A stretch of DNA of 9,053 nucleotides. Source: Verrucomicrobia bacterium UBA3063. Lineage in GTDB: Bacteria > Verrucomicrobiota > Verrucomicrobiia > Methylacidiphilales > Verrucolacustridaceae. The notes beneath the pieces were generated by a model, which was not told the origin of the DNA, made no database searches, and worked only from the letters and a program-made list of their open reading frames with translations. Of this stretch, positions 1 to 6,479 are shown piece after piece (position 1 is the stretch's first letter; every line of letters begins with the position of its first letter). Location of the stretch: the NCBI GenBank assembly GCA_002366885.1, contig DFCD01000121.1, positions 5,285 through 14,337 on the forward strand, given 5' to 3'. The translations under genes and the position numbers were made by a program.

Positions 1-528
1 CTGCGGGGCGCCCCCGGAAACCCTCCCCTCAAAGATGGCAATCCCGTTGGTGGATTCCGCATCGAGCAGACTGCCGTCACCGCGAAAAATGATCGCCCGG
101 AAAGTCCCCCCCACCGTCCGCACGGGGGGGATCGTCACATTGACATTGGTGCCGGTGTCCTTCAGGCGGGTCAGGCTATTGGGAAAAATCGCCATCCCTT
201 CCGGAAGATAAATCCAGGATCCAACCATCGCCGGCGGTGTCGCGGAATTGGTCAGGTTCCACTGCACCATGGCCATCGAGCGATACGCATAGTTGGTCTG
301 GGCAAAGGTGTCGTCGGGAAAAACCAAGGCCACGTTTGTTCCCGTCCCCACCGCCGTGTTCCGCGCCAGTTCCATCGCCCCGAGAATCTTGCCCACCGCT
401 TCTTTTCTTCCTCCCGATCCCTTCAACCCCCGGATCGCCGGAACCCCCACCACCGCCAATAAACCCATGATCCCAACCACTGCCATCAACTCAACAAGAC
501 TAAATCCCGAACTTGATTTGCGAGTCAC
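1..528 (-). CDS. Pseudopilin, GspH/FimT or Verru_Chthon cassette D type (partial, C-terminus off window)
   Basis: The frame is open from 528 to the left edge (176 codons, no stop) and so the 3' end is missing. The protein starts with a short basic leader and a class III prepilin signal, MTRKSSSG^FSLVEL, with Glu at +5, followed by a hydrophobic helix (about residues 9-30). After it comes an ELARNTAVGTGTNVALVF segment typical of GspH/FimT-like pseudopilins, then an LPEG motif and a FRGDGSL motif that recall Verru_Chthon cassette protein D. The start is GTG at 528-526: an in-frame TAA lies at 532-534, and the next ATG lies inside the pilin helix. No good Shine-Dalgarno is visible. By family knowledge it would be cleaved by prepilin peptidase and assembled in an inner-membrane pseudopilus. 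Pilin assignment is firm; the subfamily is tentative. Confidence 0.82.
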   Translation of the reverse strand, partial: MTRKSSSGFSLVELMAVVGIMGLLAVVGVPAIRGLKGSGGRKEAVGKILGAMELARNTAVGTGTNVALVFPDDTFAQTNYAYRSMAMVQWNLTNSATPPAMVGSWIYLPEGMAIFPNSLTRLKDTGTNVNVTIPPVRTVGGTFRAIIFRGDGSLLDAESTNGIAIFEGRVSGGAPQ

Positions 529-600
529 ACCTTAAAAGTAATTTGGCCTGCTCTCGTGTCAATACATTGTATTTTATTTTTAGTTAATTGATTTACAATG
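529..600 (-). promoter_or_regulatory. Putative promoter region of the left-edge pseudopilin
   Basis: This AT-rich stretch lies between the terminator at 711-750 and the GTG start at 528. On the minus strand it holds a TACAAT -10-like hexamer, and nearer the gene TTGACA, 16 bases, TACTTT. If the second pair is used, transcription would begin at or next to the GTG, giving a leaderless or nearly leaderless mRNA. Neither pair is strong at both elements. Confidence 0.3.
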
Positions 601-710
601 ACTTATAACCAGTTAAAAGGGGGAACGCCCCGCAGCCCTTCCCCGTCCATGCCCATGGTCCAACGTCTGACTTTCCACACAGGCGAATAGGAGTATTCAT
701 CCCCACCGTC

Positions 711-750
711 AAAAACAAGAAAGGCTGGGAGCTTTAAGCCCCCAGCCCTT
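711..750 (-). terminator. Rho-independent terminator of the large modular protein gene
   Basis: Read on the minus strand, the stem arms are GGGCTGGG (748-741) and CCCAGCC (729-723). A short GCTT/AAGC inner pairing and a small loop lie between them. The second arm is followed by a T-rich tail, TTTCTTGTTTTT. The element begins 34 bases after the TAG at 784, the expected place for termination of the 784-3939 gene, and separates it from the pseudopilin downstream. Confidence 0.85.
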
Positions 751-783
751 CTTAAACTTAAAACTTATACTTAAACGAAGAGC

Positions 784-3700
784 CTACGGCTGCAGAGTTG
801 CCTTGAGCCGCAGATACTTTCTCGAATCCGCTGCCATGGGGACGCTGAAGACCCGGCGGGTGCAACCCGAAGGAACACCGCTCTGGTCAACCGCATCCAC
901 CCCGTTGACGGTCACGACGGAAGCCGGGGTTGCGTAGTTCTCAATGCGTGTCACCGCCTCGCCAACCACGGCGAGTTTGGAATCGTCCGTTCTCACAATG
1001 GCGGTCAGAACCAGGTCCGTTCCGTTCACCACCGAGGAGGGCCGGACCCCATCATTCGCCGACAAGCCGGTGGCTCCGCCGATCGCGTATTTGGTCAGGT
1101 TGACCGCATCCAGCGTCCCACCTGCACTCCAGCCACCAAAGGTGGTTCCCAGCTTGGTCAGGGAGGCGGTGTTCAGCAGTTCATCCAGTTCGAACGCATA
1201 GGTCCCCGCAACCACATTCGCCGTGGCATTACCTGCTCCCAGCACACCGCCGGCACCCCACTTGTAGGGACTGCTCCATCCCAAGGTAGCCCCGTTCCCC
1301 ACCACTTTGTACTCGATCAAAGCGGGTGCGGAGAACGTGAAGAGCAGCCGCCACTTGAAGTTCCCGACCAGGGTCATGGAGTTGGCTGTTGCACCGCTCA
1401 CGTCCCAGCCGGCATGCGTTCCCGGGACGGTGACGCTGTTCAGGCGACTGGCGAATCCAACCGCCGGATCATACACGACGACGGTCCGGGTCACGGTGGC
1501 GGCCGCATTGCCGGCCACGTCCATGGCATCGTAGGCGATCGTGTAAGTTCCCGGCGTGGTGGGATCCACCGTGCCGTTGGAATTCACCGTGACCGTGGAG
1601 TCCACATTGTCCGTCGCCGAGGCGCCGGCATCGGTGTAGCTGCCGTTGAGGACCAGGCTGCTCAGGGCGTTTCCGTTCAGCGTGATCACGGGGGGAACCA
1701 CATCCAGCACCGGATTGGACCCCGCGGCGTAGGCTTGGGCGGCCGTGGTGGTGCTTCCAGCCAGATAGACGGTGGCCGGATTCAAATCGGTCACCTTCGG
1801 GCTCAGGAAGCTACCGTAATAAGCCTCCCACGCATCCGGAAGGCCGTCACTGTCGGCATCCGTCGCCGACAACGGGGAAACCGTGTAGGCCAGGGTGCTG
1901 TCATTGAAGGTGAATTTGTAATAGCCGGCAGCGGTAAGAACGGAGGACGCGGAGATGTTCAGACCCCCGGGCGCGGCCACACCCGGAGTTCCGGAAGGCC
2001 CCCAGTTGGTGGCCCAGCTTCCTGTCGTAAATTTAAACTCCGGATTTCCCGTTGGCGCCGAGGCAAAATAAACAATCAATTCCCAATTGAAGTTGGAGAT
2101 TAATCTCATGGTGTTCCTGAAATCCCCGCCGACATTGAATCCGTTAAAGCTGCCGGGAATGGTGATCTTGGGATAAACGGATGCGAGCCCGGCACCGGCA
2201 GCCAGCGGGTTGGAGTTTGCTTGCTGCTCTTGCAGATTCGTGATGCCATCGCCATCCGGATCCCCGTTGGCTCCGTTAGGATTGACCGCAACCGATAATC
2301 CGGTGGCGTTGACATAGCTGACCACGGATCCGTTATCCGTCGGGTCGAGGCCGTTGACCAGCTCCCAGAGATCGGTCAAGCCGTCCCCGTCGGTGTCATT
2401 GGTCAGGGGGTTGAGGATTTTCCCTGCCAGAAGGGCGGGAACACCCTGGGCCACCATCGAGTAGTTGCCGGTCAACTCCTCATCGTCCAACAACCCATCC
2501 CCGTCGGTGTCCGCATTGTCCGGGTCGGTGTTGGCGGCAAACTCCGCATTGTTGTCGAGATGGTCGTTGTCCCCGTCCGCAGAGCCTGAGTCCGCCGCCA
2601 AGCCATACTGCGCCGCCCAATCCGCATAGGTGGCCGGGGCCGCCGCTCGGGTGAGGGCGTAGGCCAGCGTGTCATTGTTAAAAGAGAAGGTATAGATGCC
2701 CGAGGCCTTTACCGCTCTGCTGATATTACCGCTATCCACGGCGGCCGAGCCAGGCGTTGCCGAGGCTCCCCAATTCAAGGACCAGCTTCCCGCAAGGTAT
2801 TTATATTGAATCGTGCCAGGGCTGGTAAACCGGCGTGTTAGTTGCCACTGAAATTGATCGCCAACCACCAAGCTCATGGTGTTTTCCGAAGTTGCGGCAC
2901 TACTCCAAGACGGGGTCAAAAAGTCACCCGCAATGAGCATGGAAGAGTAATTTTTCTTCAAAGGGTTGGTCCCCGCGTCCACTTCGGCTTTGTCGTTGCG
3001 CCCATCTTGATCGGTGTCGGCCAGCAAAGGATTGGTTCCCAAAGTCGCTTCCTCGATATCCGTCAGTCCGTCATTGTCATCATCCGGATCCGTGGAATTT
3101 GGAATTCCGTCACCGTCCGCATCGGCATTATTGACGGTGACCGTGACTGCCTGAACTCCCGAGATTGTCTCAAAGTTTACGGTTTGAAAGGTTCCCCAAC
3201 CCCCGAGACTGGTGCTGTCGGGCAAAGGCCCCAGAACTTGATTAGGCGAACCGTTAACTCCGTCCGTGATAATAAACGCCAGGAATTTGACCGGTTCCGC
3301 CTCCCCGGTACTCACTCCCAGCGAGGTGATATTGAACTCAAATTCCCACCCGTTGGCATGGGTCGCTGCATCGGCTACGCCGATGCCGGTATTTTGTTTT
3401 GCCAGGCTGACCACACCACCGCTTGCTCCACCGGCATCAAAAATATTGCCGATGTAGGATCGGGGCTGCGGCGAGGAGGGATTTAAGGGGAAAAGCGAGG
3501 TCCATCCGCCCGATTGCACGTTGATGGCATAGTCAGCGCTAAAATTGGACTCGAAGGTCATGCCTTGCGTTGTGCTATTTCCGTCTACGGAAAAATTATT
3601 AATCCGCCACTCCTCACCACCGCCGTTGACGAGACCGGTGACCAGCTTGTTGGCACCACCGGATTTTGAATCAATGAACAGTTGCAGGGAATTTCCATCA

Positions 3701-3939
3701 GCCCGGCCGGCTACGAAAACGTAAAGCTTGGAGCCCTCTTGCTTCACGCTCAAACTTGCCAAAGTGTTGTTCGTGCCCCACGAGGAGGAAATCGTCTGCA
3801 CGGCCAAAGGTGCTCCATAATCCGCATCCCGCACTCCATCGACGGTGATGGCCGCATGGGATTGCCCCGCAAAATTTGCGACAAAGAGGACAGACAGGAT
3901 TCGTAGCAACTTGAGATTGGAATTTGTTGGTTTGTTCAT
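784..3939 (-). CDS. Large exported modular protein: TSP3-like repeats, three SusE/SusF-like beta domains, DUF5011-like domain
   Basis: The product has 1051 residues. Residues 1-29 form a Sec signal peptide (hydrophobic ILSVLFVANFAG, cleavage after SHA). Residues 30-265 are a beta-rich N-terminal domain starting AITVDGVRDADYG, resembling CBM9/DOMON-type modules. Asp-rich thrombospondin type 3-like calcium repeats (DADGDGIPN, DTDGDGLTD and similar) lie near 272-330, 453-490, 514-580 and 692-704. Three related domains at about 334-430, 591-687 and 834-929 carry F-x-W, FKF/YKY, W-x-x-NWG and FNxxTLAY signatures, reminiscent of SusE/SusF or X25 starch-binding modules. A DUF5011-like Ig domain spans 745-825. 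Residues 932-1051 (FGGWSAGG to KYLRLKATLQP) are a C-terminal segment I associate with Verrucomicrobia. ATG 3939 is chosen over upstream in-frame TTG 3969 because GAAGGGG lies 8 bases before it and the signal peptide follows directly. It is likely a cell-surface or secreted calcium-stabilised glycan-binding protein; no catalytic domain is visible. Function is inferred. Confidence 0.9.
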   Translation of the reverse strand: MNKPTNSNLKLLRILSVLFVANFAGQSHAAITVDGVRDADYGAPLAVQTISSSWGTNNTLASLSVKQEGSKLYVFVAGRADGNSLQLFIDSKSGGANKLVTGLVNGGGEEWRINNFSVDGNSTTQGMTFESNFSADYAINVQSGGWTSLFPLNPSSPQPRSYIGNIFDAGGASGGVVSLAKQNTGIGVADAATHANGWEFEFNITSLGVSTGEAEPVKFLAFIITDGVNGSPNQVLGPLPDSTSLGGWGTFQTVNFETISGVQAVTVTVNNADADGDGIPNSTDPDDDNDGLTDIEEATLGTNPLLADTDQDGRNDKAEVDAGTNPLKKNYSSMLIAGDFLTPSWSSAATSENTMSLVVGDQFQWQLTRRFTSPGTIQYKYLAGSWSLNWGASATPGSAAVDSGNISRAVKASGIYTFSFNNDTLAYALTRAAAPATYADWAAQYGLAADSGSADGDNDHLDNNAEFAANTDPDNADTDGDGLLDDEELTGNYSMVAQGVPALLAGKILNPLTNDTDGDGLTDLWELVNGLDPTDNGSVVSYVNATGLSVAVNPNGANGDPDGDGITNLQEQQANSNPLAAGAGLASVYPKITIPGSFNGFNVGGDFRNTMRLISNFNWELIVYFASAPTGNPEFKFTTGSWATNWGPSGTPGVAAPGGLNISASSVLTAAGYYKFTFNDSTLAYTVSPLSATDADSDGLPDAWEAYYGSFLSPKVTDLNPATVYLAGSTTTAAQAYAAGSNPVLDVVPPVITLNGNALSSLVLNGSYTDAGASATDNVDSTVTVNSNGTVDPTTPGTYTIAYDAMDVAGNAAATVTRTVVVYDPAVGFASRLNSVTVPGTHAGWDVSGATANSMTLVGNFKWRLLFTFSAPALIEYKVVGNGATLGWSSPYKWGAGGVLGAGNATANVVAGTYAFELDELLNTASLTKLGTTFGGWSAGGTLDAVNLTKYAIGGATGLSANDGVRPSSVVNGTDLVLTAIVRTDDSKLAVVGEAVTRIENYATPASVVTVNGVDAVDQSGVPSGCTRRVFSVPMAADSRKYLRLKATLQP
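1153..2940 (-). repeat. Three diverged copies of a ~97-residue domain within the large exported protein
   Basis: Copies lie at 2650-2940, 1879-2169 and 1153-1440. They share an opening GxF/GTxxxW motif, NTM/NSM, a FxW strand, an EFKF/EYK strand and a W-rich turn followed by a Gly/Ala-rich loop. Copies 1 and 2 are closest, both with SW-x-x-NWG and a FN-x-x-TLAY ending. Copy 3 is more diverged (SLTKL ending). They are separated by TSP3-like segments and, between copies 2 and 3, by the DUF5011-like domain. Repetition is at protein level. Confidence 0.75.
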
Positions 3940-3947
3940 TTTAGCTT

Positions 3948-3954
3948 CCCCTTC
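3948..3954 (-). promoter_or_regulatory. Shine-Dalgarno of the large exported protein
   Basis: GAAGGGG on the minus strand with an 8-base gap to the ATG at 3939. It decides the start against the upstream in-frame TTG at 3969. Confidence 0.75.
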
Positions 3955-3959
3955 ATGGT

Positions 3960-4030
3960 ACGATTTCAATTATCAATTTGGTTCAATAGGTGAAAATTAC
4001 AAGTGCTTTTTAATTGAATAGTTCAATTTT
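3960..4030 (-). promoter_or_regulatory. Promoter and candidate operator of the large exported protein
   Basis: This very AT-rich stretch lies between the TAG at 4090 and the ATG at 3939. On the minus strand TTGAAC (4026-4021) and TGTAAT (4001-3996) are candidate -35 and -10 elements, with a longish 19-base spacer. The -35 lies within a perfect inverted repeat, AATTGAA-TAG-TTCAATT (4012-4028). TTCAAT recurs at 3965-3970 and 3982-3987. The palindrome over the -35 suggests a repressor or activator site, but the protein is unknown. Confidence 0.45.
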
Positions 4031-4089
4031 TGAAGTGATTGATGATAATATATTTGTGAATAATTAAATTGGGTTTCGGGCAAGAAAAA

Positions 4090-4713
4090 CTATTTTTTGG
4101 CGGTATTGTCCCAGCTGAAAATGTCATCAAACGTTTTCGTGTACTTCAAGTTGGGATCGCTCTGGGTCTTGTCTTTTCCGTAGCTGACAGCAATGACTTT
4201 CACCCGGACGTTTTCCGTGTAACCCGGGTCGTAATACTCGAGGGCACCCGATTCGTTGGTATCCATCTTCACCGAATACGCCATGCCCCAGGGATCCAGG
4301 AAGGTGCCGTCGCTTTGCGGTCCTTCCAAAAAGCGGATTTGCTTGGGATTCATCGGCGTGTTTTCCAGGACGAGATTTTCACCGCAAAGAACCCGCATGA
4401 GATTTTTGCAATCCTGCGAGGGGGCCCCGCCCGCGCTCACCGGCCCCACCCAGGAAAAATATTCGTCCGCATCGGGGCCACGGATCGAAGGCTTGAGCGG
4501 ATAGACGCCATACTCCTGGTAGTAGGCCTTGACCGCGGAAACAATCGCGGTTGTCTCCGCCTTGGCCTTGGTCTTGTCTGCGGCCTCCAGCCCTTTGCCC
4601 ACACCCAAGGTGGCCAGACCGACCAACAGGCCGATGATGCTGACCACGACCAAAAGCTCCACCAGGGAAAAACCTCCGGCGGACGGGCGCATCGGACGGA
4701 AGGCAGGCCTCAT
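4090..4713 (-). CDS. GspG-like pseudopilin
   Basis: The product has 207 residues. A 14-residue leader ends in GG^FSLVELLVVV, a class III prepilin signal with Glu at +5, followed by a hydrophobic helix to about residue 35. Then come AYYQEYGVYP, the aromatic/YP motif seen after the helix in GspG-type pseudopilins, and near the C-terminus DPWGMAY, VSYGKD and FDDIFSW, matching the DPWG and Ser-x-Gly-x-Asp features of the GspG calcium-binding tail. The ATG at 4713-4711 overlaps the TGA of the preceding pseudopilin (4712-4710) as ATGA, which argues for translational coupling and for this start over the upstream GTG-type extension (4761) or ATG 4692. Expected role: subunit of a type II secretion or related pseudopilus in the inner membrane. 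No clear hairpin terminator follows the stop. Confidence 0.88.
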   Translation of the reverse strand: MRPAFRPMRPSAGGFSLVELLVVVSIIGLLVGLATLGVGKGLEAADKTKAKAETTAIVSAVKAYYQEYGVYPLKPSIRGPDADEYFSWVGPVSAGGAPSQDCKNLMRVLCGENLVLENTPMNPKQIRFLEGPQSDGTFLDPWGMAYSVKMDTNESGALEYYDPGYTENVRVKVIAVSYGKDKTQSDPNLKYTKTFDDIFSWDNTAKK

Positions 4714-5246
4714 CGGAATGTCCCCACCGCCTTTTTCGTGTCCGCCGGATCCACCACCCACACCGCCACGGCCGCCGGCACGTTGGTGTTGGTCACGGTA
4801 GTGGTCAGGGTTTTGGGGTTCACATAGCCCACTCCGGCGGTGTCGATCAGCAGGAAGAAATTGCTCATCTTGTTGCCCTTTAAAAATCCCTTGGGCGTGA
4901 CCAAACCCAGGTCCCCCTGGGAGGCCACACCGTTGGTGAATTTGGGGGGCACCTCAAGAAAGGCGATGCCGCGGGGATTTCCCCCCGTGGTGTTGTTGGT
5001 CGTGCTGATCAGGGTGAGAAAATTCCGGTCCGTTTTTCCCGTGTTGGAGGGGTAGAAAGAGTATTCCGCGTAGTAGGCGGTCACCGCGGTCTTGACCGAC
5101 TCCGCCATCGCGGCCACCTCCGCCTTGCGCCCGGCCCGGATGGCGGCGTTGACCGCCGGGAATCCCAGTCCGGCGAGAAGCCCAATGATGGAAATGACGA
5201 CCAGAAGCTCCACGAGGGTGAACCCGGGGTTTTTTCCCTTGGGCAT
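4710..5246 (-). CDS. GspG-like pseudopilin, first gene of a coupled pair
   Basis: The product has 178 residues from ATG 5246. The leader MPKGKNPG^FTLVELLVVI is a canonical class III prepilin signal (Gly at -1, Glu at +5) with a hydrophobic helix to about residue 29. The AYYAEYSFYPSNTG motif after the helix is the GspG-like aromatic/YP signature. The C-terminal half is Thr/Asn-rich and lacks a DPWG motif, so it is more diverged than its neighbour. The start is uncertain. ATG 5246 gives the best leader length but has no Shine-Dalgarno. In-frame ATG 5270 and GTG 5279 are possible, and GTG 5279 has a weak GGGGTAAG upstream, but it would overlap the start of the divergent plus-strand pilin. The gene overlaps the next pseudopilin by 4 bases, so the two are probably made as one unit. 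Confidence 0.85.
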   Translation of the reverse strand: MPKGKNPGFTLVELLVVISIIGLLAGLGFPAVNAAIRAGRKAEVAAMAESVKTAVTAYYAEYSFYPSNTGKTDRNFLTLISTTNNTTGGNPRGIAFLEVPPKFTNGVASQGDLGLVTPKGFLKGNKMSNFFLLIDTAGVGYVNPKTLTTTVTNTNVPAAVAVWVVDPADTKKAVGTFR

Positions 5247-5273
5247 ATGGGGAAGGGCATTTAGAACCATCTC

Positions 5274-5801
5274 ATGCACATGATGAGCTTACCCCATCTC
5301 CGCGAAAAGAAAAATGCCACGGCCTTCAGCCTGGTCGAGATGCTCGGGGTGATCACGGTCATTGCCATCCTCGCGGGCCTGACCCTCGGGGGAGCGGGAG
5401 CGGTTCGCCGGCACGGGGCCGTCAACCAGGCAAAATCGGAAATCGCCGCACTCGAGGCAGCCTGCGCGCGCTACTACGCGGATTTTAACTCCTATCCCAG
5501 CAACACCACCGTCCTGCCGGACTCTTCCTTCAATCCCCTCTCCGGCTATTCCACGGCCGGAATGGTCGTTTTCAGCAATCTCCTCGGGTCGACGAGAATC
5601 AGCGCGGCCCCCACCGGAAAAAGGTACTTTGAACCCAAGCCCTCCATGGTCAGCTCGGACGGATCCCATTTCGTGGATCCCTGGGGATATCCCTACGGCT
5701 ATTATTCCGACGGCACCAACCCTCCGGCCATCTGGTCCACTGCCGGCCAGACCAACCGCACCGGAACCAACCGCTGGATCACCAGCTGGCCCGCGAACTA
5801 G
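5274..5801 (+). CDS. GspG-like pseudopilin, divergent from the minus-strand pair
   Basis: The product has 175 residues. The basic leader ends REKKNATA^FSLVEML, a class III prepilin signal in which the usual Gly at -1 is Ala; Glu at +5 is kept. A hydrophobic helix (VITVIAILAGLTLGGAG) follows, then CARYYADFNSYPSNTT, the GspG-like aromatic/YP motif, and DPWGYPYGYY and a terminal WITSW that parallels the FSW end of the 4090-4713 protein. Starts at 5274, 5280 and 5283 are all possible. An in-frame TAG at 5262-5264 rules out anything further upstream, and the only purine-rich stretch (5249-5257) is 16 bases from 5274. The small exported protein gene begins 12 bases after the stop, so they are likely co-transcribed. 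Confidence 0.85.
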   Translation: MHMMSLPHLREKKNATAFSLVEMLGVITVIAILAGLTLGGAGAVRRHGAVNQAKSEIAALEAACARYYADFNSYPSNTTVLPDSSFNPLSGYSTAGMVVFSNLLGSTRISAAPTGKRYFEPKPSMVSSDGSHFVDPWGYPYGYYSDGTNPPAIWSTAGQTNRTGTNRWITSWPAN

Positions 5802-5813
5802 GCCGCACCTCCG

Positions 5814-6479
5814 ATGACTTTTTTCCGGCGCCCGCGCTTCCCCGCCACCACCGCCCTGTTGCTCGCCTGGCTGGGGACAGCCCCCGGGGTACGCGCGGAC
5901 ATCGCCATCGCCAACTTCTGCGGGGACACCAACCCCCTCGCCATCTCCATCAAGCTGGCCTCCGGCGAAACCGCCAAGCTCGGCGACTTCACCTCGGGGC
6001 AGATCACCGGTTTCCTGGCCCTGGAAAATCGCCCCACCGATTTCCTCTTTGTGCATCCCACCCTCGGAACCAAAACCATCACCCTTCAGCCGACCAATTC
6101 CCCCCACTTCCTTCTTTTTGCCCAGATCCGCATGACCAACGCCCCCGGCAAGGAACCCGCTCCCGCCCTGCTCCTGCAAAAATATCCCGTGACCGCCGGG
6201 CAGGCCAAAGGCTACCGCGCCATCAACCTGGGCGAGCAACCCGCCACCCTGCTCCTCGACGGAAAGAAAAAGGTGAAGTGCCCCCCCTCGGAAAAACAGC
6301 CGGAAATCGTGGACCTCTCCCCCGCCAAGTCCGCCACCGTCGCCAGGGAAAACGGCGCGGATCCGGTGACCTACACCCCGGAGGAGGACACCCCCTTCCT
6401 GGTTATTCTTTACCCCGCGGCGGAACCGAAAAAGTTCGATTGGACCGCCCAGCCCCTGCCACCGCCCGGCGCAAAGTAG
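5814..6479 (+). CDS. Small exported protein of unknown function
   Basis: The product has 221 residues and is not recognised as a known family. An Arg-rich N-terminus followed by TTALLLAWLGTAPG and a VRA^D site gives a Sec signal peptide of about 28 residues, with no lipobox and no further membrane helix. The mature part alternates short hydrophobic strands (LAISIKL, HFLLFAQIRM, RAINLGEQPATLLLDG, FLVILYP), suggesting a beta-sandwich, and ends Pro-rich. It starts 12 bases after the pseudopilin stop, with no clear ribosome site, and may be translationally coupled. A role in or around the pseudopilus is only guilt by association. Its last 77 bases overlap the end of the Nif3-family gene on the other strand. 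Confidence 0.75.
   Translation: MTFFRRPRFPATTALLLAWLGTAPGVRADIAIANFCGDTNPLAISIKLASGETAKLGDFTSGQITGFLALENRPTDFLFVHPTLGTKTITLQPTNSPHFLLFAQIRMTNAPGKEPAPALLLQKYPVTAGQAKGYRAINLGEQPATLLLDGKKKVKCPPSEKQPEIVDLSPAKSATVARENGADPVTYTPEEDTPFLVILYPAAEPKKFDWTAQPLPPPGAK

Noticed and set aside
619..640. Short GGGG-CGTT-CCCC hairpin followed by CTTTT on the minus strand
   Set aside because: The stem is only four pairs and it follows the much stronger terminator at 711-750; no need for a second one.
1414..2103. Open frame of 229 codons on the plus strand
   Set aside because: It is Arg/Gly/His-rich and lies antisense inside the large exported protein gene, whose domains are clear; it is a G+C-driven shadow.
3936..3956. 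Six-codon mini-ORF (MKGKLK) whose TGA overlaps the start of the large protein gene
   Set aside because: It has no ribosome site of its own and is just the Shine-Dalgarno region read as codons; probably coincidence.
4069..4827. Open frame of 252 codons on the plus strand
   Set aside because: Antisense to the GspG-like pseudopilin with prepilin signal and DPWG motif; no recognisable features of its own.
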